Shown here in pieces: positions 58,187 through 64,000 of a stretch of DNA of 64,000 bases; within the stretch, counting starts at the first letter, position 1; the number at the start of each line of letters is the position of its first letter. Made by a program: the position numbers and the translations under genes. The notes beneath the pieces were generated by a model. The model was not told the origin of the DNA, made no database searches, and saw nothing but the letters and a program-made list of their open reading frames with translations. The stretch is from Jannaschia sp. GRR-S6-38 (GTDB taxonomy: Bacteria; Pseudomonadota; Alphaproteobacteria; Rhodobacterales; Rhodobacteraceae): contig NZ_CP122537.1 of the NCBI RefSeq assembly GCF_029853695.1, forward strand, positions 2,997,501-3,061,500, in the 5' to 3' direction.

Positions 58187-59959
58187 TCACTCCGCCGCCA
58201 TGTCCGCCGCCGCCACGCCGGCCACGCGCACCGGCTTCTTCATCGCGTCGCGGCGGAAGGGCTCGCCCAGCTCCTGGTTGAGCATGACCTCGATCAGCGT
58301 GGTCGTGTTGTCCTGCATCTGCGCGCGGATCGCCTCGCGCAGCGCCTCGGTCGTCTCCTCCATGGTGCGGACCTGCACGCCCTTCAGGCCGCAGGCCTGC
58401 GCGATGCCGGCATAGCTCACCTTGGTGTCGAGCTCGGTGCCCACGAAATTGTCGTCGAACCAGAGCGTCGAGTTCCGCTTCTCGGCGCCCCATTGGTAGT
58501 TGCGGAACACGACCTGCGTGATCGCGGGCCATTCCTCGCGGCCGATCGCGGTCAGTTCGGTCACCGCGATGCCGAAGGCGCCGTCGCCCGCGAAGCCCAC
58601 GACCGGCACGTCCGGCTGCCCGATCTTGGCGCCCACGATCGAGGGCAGGCCGTAGCCGCAGGGCCCGAAGAGGCCGGGGGCAAGATATTTCCGGCCCGCG
58701 TCGAAATCGGGATAGGCGTTCCCGATGGCGCAGTTGTTGCCGATGTCGCTGGAGATGATCGCCTCGCGCGGCAGGGCGGACTGGATCGCGCGCCACGCCA
58801 TGCGCGGGCTCATCCAGTCGGGCTTGGCGGCGCGGGCGCGCTCGTTCCAGGTAGTGCCGGGATCGTCCTCCTCGTGATCCATTGAGGCGAGCTGCTGCTT
58901 CCAGGCCGATTTCACCTGCCCGATCCGGTCGCGGCGCGCCTGGCGCTCGTGGTCGCCGGCATGGTCGGACAGGTTCGCGAGGATGCCATGCGCGACCTTG
59001 GCCGCGTCGCCGACGATGCCGACGGTGACCTTCTTCGTCAGCCCGATCCGGTCGGGGTTGATGTCGACCTGGATGATCTTCGCATCCGCCGGCCAGTAAT
59101 CCATCCCGTAGCCCGGCAAGGTCGAGAAGGGGTTCAGCCGGGTCCCGAGCGCCAGGACGACATCGGCGTCGCGGATCAGCTCCATCGCCGCCTTCGAGCC
59201 GTTATAGCCCAGCGGGCCGGCAAAAAGCGGGTGGGTGCCGGGGAAGGCGTCGTTGTGCTGATAGCCGACGCAGACCGGCGCATCGAGCCGCTCGGCCAGC
59301 GCCATCGAGGCGGCGATCCCGCTCTCGGACAGCACCACGCCCGCACCGTTCAGGATGACTGGGTTCTTCGCACTATCAATCAGTTGCGCGGCGGTCTTCA
59401 CGCTGTTTTCGCCGCCGGGCGAGACCTCGAATTCGATCGGGTCGGGGATCTCGATATCGACGACCTGGGTCCAGAAATCGCGCGGCACGTTGATCTGCGC
59501 GGGCCCCGAAAGGCGCTTGGCCTTCGAGATCACGCGCGCCAGCACCTCGGCGATGCGGGACGGGTCGCGCACCTCCTCCTGGTAGGCGACCATGTCCTCG
59601 AACAGCTTCATCTGCTCGACCTCCTGGAAGCCGCCCTGGCCGATGGTCTTGTTGGCGGCCTGCGGCGTGACCAGCAGGAGCGGGGTGTGGTTCCAGTAGG
59701 CGGTCTTCACCGCGGTCACGAAATTGGTGATGCCGGGGCCGTTCTGGGCGATCATCATCGACATCTCGCCGGTGGCGCGGGTGTAGCCGTCGGCCATGAA
59801 CCCGGCCGAGCCCTCATGCGCGGCGTCCCAGAAGGTGATGCCGGCGGAGGGGAAGATGTCGGAGATCGGCATCATGGCCGAGCCGATGATGCCGAAGGCG
59901 TGACGGATCCCGTGACGCTGCAGCGTTTTGACGAAGGCTTCCTCGGTGGTCATCTTCAT
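58187..59959 (-). CDS. xsc: Sulfoacetaldehyde acetyltransferase
   Basis: Thiamine-diphosphate enzyme of 590 residues that cleaves sulfoacetaldehyde with phosphate to acetyl phosphate and sulfite. The start MKMTTEEAFVKTLQRHGIRHAFGIIGSAMMPISDIFPSAGI is diagnostic of Xsc. AAHEGSAGFMADGYTRATG carries the activating glutamate, and the ThDP motif is VGFAGDGAFGIAVTELTAIGREEWPAITQVVFRN. GAGGA precedes the ATG at 59959. A pair of TauR-like boxes lies 58-89 bp upstream, so it probably begins the xsc-ackA-soeABC transcript. Confidence 0.96.
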   Translation of the reverse strand: MKMTTEEAFVKTLQRHGIRHAFGIIGSAMMPISDIFPSAGITFWDAAHEGSAGFMADGYTRATGEMSMMIAQNGPGITNFVTAVKTAYWNHTPLLLVTPQAANKTIGQGGFQEVEQMKLFEDMVAYQEEVRDPSRIAEVLARVISKAKRLSGPAQINVPRDFWTQVVDIEIPDPIEFEVSPGGENSVKTAAQLIDSAKNPVILNGAGVVLSESGIAASMALAERLDAPVCVGYQHNDAFPGTHPLFAGPLGYNGSKAAMELIRDADVVLALGTRLNPFSTLPGYGMDYWPADAKIIQVDINPDRIGLTKKVTVGIVGDAAKVAHGILANLSDHAGDHERQARRDRIGQVKSAWKQQLASMDHEEDDPGTTWNERARAAKPDWMSPRMAWRAIQSALPREAIISSDIGNNCAIGNAYPDFDAGRKYLAPGLFGPCGYGLPSIVGAKIGQPDVPVVGFAGDGAFGIAVTELTAIGREEWPAITQVVFRNYQWGAEKRNSTLWFDDNFVGTELDTKVSYAGIAQACGLKGVQVRTMEETTEALREAIRAQMQDNTTTLIEVMLNQELGEPFRRDAMKKPVRVAGVAAADMAAE

Positions 59960-60016
59960 GGCGCGTCCTCCCCTGGCGGCTTCGCCGCTTCGGTAGTCTT
60001 GCCGGAGATGCGCGCG

Positions 60017-60048
60017 TAGGGCCAGACGCAACGCGGTCTTAGGGCCAG
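60017..60048 (-). promoter_or_regulatory. Proposed TauR boxes upstream of xsc
   Basis: On the minus strand two CTGGCCCTA repeats (60048-60040 and 60025-60017) are in direct orientation, 23 bp start to start, about two helical turns. Similar pairs precede tpa and tauR. From memory the R. capsulatus TauR site is a direct repeat of the CTGGACTTAA type, which these resemble with A to C at position five. The distance to the xsc start suits activation. Confidence 0.55.
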
Positions 60049-60061
60049 TCCTGCCCGAGCG

Positions 60062-60310
60062 TCAGTCGCGGTCGGGATCGTGATTGCGGTCGCGGATCGC
60101 CAGAAGCCGCGTCGCCGCCGCCGCCGGCGTCATCACCGAGACCAGCGCGACCCACAGCACCCAGAGCGCGATCTGCCCGCCCTCTACCGTCGCGAAGAGC
60201 GAGCCCAGCCGGCCGATGTCGAACCAGACCAGCGCGCAGACTTCGGCGGTCGCGAGGATCAGGCCTGCGGCCAGCGCGTCGAGCCAGAATTGATGGGGCT
60301 TCGGTGTCAT
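60062..60310 (-). CDS. Small two-to-three helix membrane protein, unknown function
   Basis: An 82-residue protein with hydrophobic segments near 10-28, 35-50 and 48-66 and a charged tail (IRDRNHDPDRD). It lies between tauR and xsc on the same strand, 39 bp after tauR and ahead of the proposed xsc promoter. No family is recognised. A part in sulfonate uptake or in sulfite/sulfate export is possible from position only. Confidence 0.65.
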   Translation of the reverse strand: MTPKPHQFWLDALAAGLILATAEVCALVWFDIGRLGSLFATVEGGQIALWVLWVALVSVMTPAAAATRLLAIRDRNHDPDRD

Positions 60311-60349
60311 GTCGGGGAGGTAGCGGCCCGCCTCATGCCGGCAAGCGGG

Positions 60350-61816
60350 TCAGCGCATTTCCGCCCCGGCCTCGGCGATGCGGCGGATGCCCTCGGGAAT
60401 GTCGGGGCTGGCGATGGAGGAATAGGCCAGCCGGTAATGCGTGCCCGGATCTCGCCCCGGCCCGAAGAAGGCGCCGGCCGGCTCGATCAGGACCTGCCGC
60501 TCGCGCAGCCGCGCCGCCAATTCGTCGGATCGCACGCCGTCGGGCGCGCGCATCCAGAAGGAGGAGCCGCCGAAATTGCTCGCCCCGGCGAGGCTTAGCC
60601 CGTGCTCGGCGATGGCGGCCTCGGTCACGGAACGGCGGTCGCGATAGGCGCGCGCCATCTTCTGGACCTGCGCGTCGTAATGGCCTTGCGCCAGGAAATA
60701 GGCGGCGGCGCGCTGCGTGTGCCCGGGCACGTGGCGCAGGATCAGCGACCGCAGCGTCCGCGCCTCGCGGATCAGCGGCTCGGGTGCGACCATGTAGCCC
60801 AGCCGCAGACCGGGGAAGAGCGATTTGGCAAAGCTGCCGATATAGACCACGCGCCCGCCGGTATCGAGGGATTTGAGCGCCGGCGCGGGCGAGGCGGCGA
60901 AGGCCAGCTCGAACTCGTAATCGTCCTCGACGACGATGAAATCGTCGCGCTCGGCCCGCTCCAGCAAGGCGCGCCGTCGCTCCAGCGGCATCGTCGCGGA
61001 GGTGGGGCAGTGATGCGACGGCGTCACGAACAGGACGTCGGTCCCGGCCGGCACGGCATCGGGCGGCAGGCCCTGCGCGTCGACCTCGACGGCGGCGGTG
61101 TTGCAGCGCGACAGGTGCAGCACCTCGCGCAGCGCGGGATAGCAGGGATGCTCCATCACCGCGTTGCGCCGCTGCGTCAGCAGGATCTGCGCCACGATCC
61201 AGAGCGCGTTCTGCGCCCCCATCGTAACCAAAACCTGGCCGGGCTCGGCCCGGATGCCGCGGCGCGGCAGGATCTGGCGGGTGATCTGGTCCAGAAGCTG
61301 CGGGTCGTCGCGCCCGTAGCTGTCGGCCGTCAGGACCTCGAAATCCCGCGCGCCCAGCGCCTGCAACGCGCAGCGCCGCCAGGAGGAATGATCGAAGAGC
61401 CGCGGATCGGTCTGGCCGTAGATGAACGGGTAGCGGTAGCGGCGCCAATCCTCCGGGCGCGACAGGACGGGCGCCTCGGGAAAGCGCTGGCCGATGGCGC
61501 GGGTCCAGTCGACCTGGCTCGGCACCGGCTCGGGCGGGTCGGGGAAGACCGGCGGCTGCGGCGCGGTCTCGGACACGAAATAGCCCGAGCGGCCTCGCGC
61601 CGTCAGGTAGTCGCCCGCGACGAGCTCGGTATAGGCCAGCGTCACGGTGATGCGGCTGATGCCCAGATGCCGGGCCAGCCCGCGGGTCGAGGGCATGCGG
61701 TCGCCGGGCCGCAGCCGTCCCGACAGGATGCCGGCGGTCACCAGCTCCTGCAGCTGGCGCTGCAGGGTGCCGGGATGCGCGGGATCGAGCTGGAAGGTCT
61801 CGACGGGAATGGGCAT
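60350..61816 (-). CDS. tauR: TauR: MocR/GntR-type PLP-dependent regulator of taurine use
   Basis: Regulator of 488 residues. The N-terminal GntR winged helix (about 10-85) has GRLRPGDRMPSTRGLARHLGISRITVTLAYTELVAGDYL. The rest is an aminotransferase fold with the PLP lysine in YIGSFAKSLFPGLRLGYMV (about residue 313). MocR proteins sense amino compounds through PLP; next to tpa and xsc the ligand is probably taurine. It lies 61 bp downstream of tpa on the same strand, unlike the divergent arrangement I recall for R. capsulatus. Two boxes immediately before its start suggest autoregulation. Confidence 0.9.
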   Translation of the reverse strand: MPIPVETFQLDPAHPGTLQRQLQELVTAGILSGRLRPGDRMPSTRGLARHLGISRITVTLAYTELVAGDYLTARGRSGYFVSETAPQPPVFPDPPEPVPSQVDWTRAIGQRFPEAPVLSRPEDWRRYRYPFIYGQTDPRLFDHSSWRRCALQALGARDFEVLTADSYGRDDPQLLDQITRQILPRRGIRAEPGQVLVTMGAQNALWIVAQILLTQRRNAVMEHPCYPALREVLHLSRCNTAAVEVDAQGLPPDAVPAGTDVLFVTPSHHCPTSATMPLERRRALLERAERDDFIVVEDDYEFELAFAASPAPALKSLDTGGRVVYIGSFAKSLFPGLRLGYMVAPEPLIREARTLRSLILRHVPGHTQRAAAYFLAQGHYDAQVQKMARAYRDRRSVTEAAIAEHGLSLAGASNFGGSSFWMRAPDGVRSDELAARLRERQVLIEPAGAFFGPGRDPGTHYRLAYSSIASPDIPEGIRRIAEAGAEMR

Positions 61817-61818
61817 GG

Positions 61819-61849
61819 CTGGACCTATCGGCGGCTCAGCCTGGACTTA
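61819..61849 (+). promoter_or_regulatory. TauR boxes in the tauR leader
   Basis: CTGGACCTA (61819-61827) and CTGGACTTA (61841-61849) are direct repeats 22 bp apart, read on the plus strand, ending three bases before the tauR start codon. They match the remembered TauR consensus CTGGAC(T/C)TAA best of the three pairs. Their orientation is opposite to that of the tpa and xsc pairs, and their position would block tauR expression. Confidence 0.7.
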
Positions 61850-61877
61850 TCCCATTCCCGCGTTGGTGCAAGGGCCG

Positions 61878-63272
61878 TCAGCCGAAGACGCGGCCCAGCG
61901 CGGCATCGACCGAGGCGGTGATCGCGTCGATATCGTCCGCCGTGGCGATCAGCGCCGGGCTGAACAGGAGCGTGTTGTTGAAGCCGGGGAGGGAGCGGTT
62001 CGAGGCGCCGATCACGACGCCCTGCTGCATGCAATCCGCGACGACGGCCTTCACCTTCGCCTCGTCGGCCGGCGTCTTCGCGGCCCGGTCGGAGACGAGC
62101 TCGGCGCCTGCGAAAAGCCCCTTGCCGCGCACCTGGCCGATCACCGCGTGTTTCTCGGAAAGGGCCTCGAGATTGCCCACCAGCCGTTCGCCCATCGCGG
62201 CGCAATTGGCCAGCAGGTCCTCGCGCTCGATGATCGCCATGTTCTCCAGCGCCGCCGCCGGGCCCGCGGTGCAGCCGCCGAAGGTCGAGACGTCGCGGAA
62301 ATAGCCCAGGTGGTCGTCGGGCTTATCCTTGAACATCTCGAACACGGCCTCGGTCGTCACCATGCAGGAGATCGCCGCGTAGCCCGAGGCGACGCCCTTC
62401 GCCATGGTCACGAAATCGGGCTGGATGCCGTAATGCTGGTAGCCGAACCATTCGCCGGTGCGGCCCACGCCGCAGACGACCTCGTCGATATGCAGCAGCA
62501 GGTCGTATTTCTTCACGATCTCGGCCACCCGCTCCCAGTAGCCCGGGGGCGGCACGATCACGCCGCCGCCGGCCGTGATCGGCTCGAGGCAGAGCGCGCC
62601 GACGGTGTCGGGACCTTCGGCGAGGATGACCTCCTCGATGGCGTCGGCGGCGCGGCGGCCGTAATCCTCGCCCGACAGGTCCCCCCATCCCTGGTCGGAG
62701 GCACGGTATTCCAGGCAATGCGGCACCCGCACGAAGCCTGGCGTGAAGGGCCCGTATTGCGCGTTGCGCTCGTCCTGTCCGCCGGCGGAGAGGTTGGCGA
62801 TGGTCGTGCCGTGATAGTCGCGCTCGCGGTAGAGGATCTTCCACTTCCGCCCGCCATGCTGCCGATGGCTGATCTGGCGGATCATCTTGAACGCCTTCTC
62901 GTTCGCCTCGGAGCCCGAATTTGCATAGAAGACGCGGCTCATGCCCGGCATCTTGGCGATCAGCCGCTCGGCGAAGCGCGAGCCGGGGATCGAGCCCAGC
63001 GTCTGCGCAAAAAAGTTCATCTTCACCAGCTGGTCGCGCACGGCGTTGGCGATGCTTTCGCGCCCGTAGCCCACGTTGACCGTCCAGACCCCGCCCGAGA
63101 CGGCGTCGAGATGTTCCTTGCCGTGCTGGTCCCAGACGCGCATGCCCTTGCCCTCGACGATGATCCGGGGATCGGTCGTCTCGAGCGATTTGTGCGGCAT
63201 CAGGTGGTGCCAGATATGCGCGCGGTCGGCCTCGACCACGGCGGACATGTCGTTGGGGGTCAGGTGATCCAT
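61878..63272 (-). CDS. tpa: Taurine--pyruvate aminotransferase
   Basis: PLP enzyme of 464 residues (class III aminotransferase) that converts taurine and pyruvate to sulfoacetaldehyde and alanine. GGAGG precedes the ATG at 63272. Marks are HIWHHLMPHKSLE at the start, RVFYANSGSEANEKAFKMIRQ, YRERDYHGTTIANLSAGG, HIDEVVCGVGRTGEWFGYQHYGIQPDFVTMAKGVASGYAAIS with the PLP lysine, and STFGGCTAGPAAALEN. It feeds Xsc. No tauABC or TRAP uptake genes are nearby. Confidence 0.94.
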   Translation of the reverse strand: MDHLTPNDMSAVVEADRAHIWHHLMPHKSLETTDPRIIVEGKGMRVWDQHGKEHLDAVSGGVWTVNVGYGRESIANAVRDQLVKMNFFAQTLGSIPGSRFAERLIAKMPGMSRVFYANSGSEANEKAFKMIRQISHRQHGGRKWKILYRERDYHGTTIANLSAGGQDERNAQYGPFTPGFVRVPHCLEYRASDQGWGDLSGEDYGRRAADAIEEVILAEGPDTVGALCLEPITAGGGVIVPPPGYWERVAEIVKKYDLLLHIDEVVCGVGRTGEWFGYQHYGIQPDFVTMAKGVASGYAAISCMVTTEAVFEMFKDKPDDHLGYFRDVSTFGGCTAGPAAALENMAIIEREDLLANCAAMGERLVGNLEALSEKHAVIGQVRGKGLFAGAELVSDRAAKTPADEAKVKAVVADCMQQGVVIGASNRSLPGFNNTLLFSPALIATADDIDAITASVDAALGRVFG

Positions 63273-63356
63273 GATGCAACCTCCGGGGCGCGGTCGCGCC
63301 GCGCGGGCGCGTGTCGTTTACGATCGCCGGATAAGCACATGGATTGCAAGGGGCGG

Positions 63357-63389
63357 ATAGGGCCAGCGCGGGGCTGGCCCTATGGCCAG
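63357..63389 (-). promoter_or_regulatory. TauR box pair overlapping a hairpin upstream of tpa
   Basis: On the minus strand CTGGCCATA (63389-63381) and CTGGCCCTA (63366-63358) are direct repeats 23 bp apart, as before xsc. The same stretch forms an 11-bp perfect hairpin, ATAGGGCCAGC/GCTGGCCCTAT (63357-63367 with 63373-63383), 18 bp after the pilin-like stop. It may therefore also terminate that gene. It lies 85-117 bp before the tpa start. Confidence 0.5.
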
Positions 63390-63401
63390 ATATGGAAGGG
63401 A

Positions 63402-63923
63402 TCAGCCTTCAGGGTAGGCCTCGTGATAGGCGGCGATGGTCGCATCAATCGTCGCGTGCTCCTCCGGGATTTCGATGCCGCGCGCGACGGCGACGTCGCG
63501 GGAGGCCGCGGCGTAGTCGATGTATTCCTGCGCCAGGGATTGATTGCCCGAGCTGAGGGCCTCGGCGGCGTCGGCCGCGCCGCTGGCGACGAAAGCCAGG
63601 ACGTCCGCGTCCGAGAAGGCGTAGGCGCCGCCGACGCCATCCGCATAGGTCATCAGGCCGCTGTATTGGCCGTCGTAGTGCAGCTGGTTGAAGGCGGAGT
63701 AGGCCGAGCCCGCGGCATCGGCGATGGCGCCGAACGACGTCGCGATGATGTCGTCGGCTTCCAGCTGGCTCTGCATGTCGCCCGAGACGTCCTGCACGCC
63801 GGTCGAGACGACGCCCATCACGGCGAGGCCGAGGCCCACGAGGGCGGCGGTCAGCACGACCCAGTCGACGGTGACGGCGCCGGATTCGGCTTCGAGGAAG
63901 GAGGGCTGGATGGGATCGGGCAT
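63402..63923 (-). CDS. Flp-pilin-like protein with long C-terminal extension
   Basis: Protein of 173 residues from the ATG at 63923 (an ATG at 63971 is also in frame). The N-terminal ESGAVTVDWVVLTAALVGLGLAVMGVVSTGV (about 13-43) is the Flp-type pilin region of Rhodobacterales, with one membrane helix and a Gly/Glu leader. Ordinary Flp pilins end soon after this helix at 50-70 residues; here about 125 Ala/Asp/Tyr-rich helical residues follow (for example FGAIADAAGSAYSAFNQLHYDGQY and ASGAADAAEALSSGNQSLAQEYIDYAAASRD). It may be a minor pilin or an unrelated membrane-anchored protein. No Tad genes adjoin it. Confidence 0.7.
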   Translation of the reverse strand: MPDPIQPSFLEAESGAVTVDWVVLTAALVGLGLAVMGVVSTGVQDVSGDMQSQLEADDIIATSFGAIADAAGSAYSAFNQLHYDGQYSGLMTYADGVGGAYAFSDADVLAFVASGAADAAEALSSGNQSLAQEYIDYAAASRDVAVARGIEIPEEHATIDATIAAYHEAYPEG

Positions 63924-64000
63924 TTCGGCAGGCCTTTTGATGAATGGTGGCATCGCTCCTGGGAAGGGCATCGGGCGGAAGAACGGCGGGAAAGGCGGCG

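Noticed and set aside
1..64000. CRISPR arrays, insertion sequences, prophage or plasmid genes
   Set aside because: No regularly spaced repeats, transposases, terminal inverted repeats, capsid/tail or replication genes were seen on either strand.

Overview
The window is about 64 kb of high-GC DNA that reads as the chromosome of a marine alphaproteobacterium of the Rhodobacterales (Roseobacter-like). The grounds are gene content and order: a DMSP demethylase/acryloyl-CoA reductase pair (dmdA-acuI), the trgA-trgB-cysK tellurite locus, a taurine to sulfoacetaldehyde to sulfite pathway with the cytoplasmic sulfite dehydrogenase SoeABC, a permuted two-piece tmRNA, an alphaproteobacterial SspB, and many ATGA/GTGA gene overlaps. 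There are no transposases, phage genes or CRISPR arrays. Genes are densely packed, and the only stretch over 300 bp without a protein gene (17356-17891) holds ssrA.

Layout. 1-6765: 5' part of valS, a membrane protein divergent from a TetR regulator with a perfect palindrome between them, then a lone CoxL-type molybdopterin subunit and a DUF2235 hydrolase. 6773-16127: a CNNM/CorC protein, xerD in a coupled minus-strand group, aroK-aroB, an MscS channel, and fumC fused in frame to a DUF4169 module. 16252-22167: a VPLPA-CTERM protein, sspB and ssrA, envelope hypotheticals, a TadE/TadG-like pair and an orphan solute-binding protein. 22371-28644: the coupled run DUF2182-DUF1326-DinB-dmdA-acuI, then a UspA and a BCCT transporter. 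28741-37824: photolyase, cfa, trgAB-cysK coupled to a large MscS channel and an AlaX editing protein, and a dienelactone-hydrolase-like protein.

37870-44894 is the most unusual block. A stand-alone Hpt protein is divergent from a REC / zinc-ribbon (TackOD1-like) / degenerate-GGDEF protein, which is coupled to a processive GT2 synthase, a HlyD-like protein, a 5TMR-LYT hybrid histidine kinase and a single-domain response regulator. I read it as a phosphorelay-controlled exopolysaccharide locus of undescribed type. Its intergenic region carries a 42-bp nested dyad.

45080-64000: a transglutaminase-like protein, tRNA-Ser(UGA), the ArsJ/GAPDH arsenate-detoxification pair, a ynjF-ynjB-ynjC-ynjD type cluster, and on the minus strand tpa, tauR, xsc, ackA, soeA, soeB and soeC. 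Three pairs of a CTGGMCYTA-like box with 22-23 bp periodicity stand before tpa, tauR and xsc and are proposed TauR sites. A long Flp-pilin-like gene closes the window.
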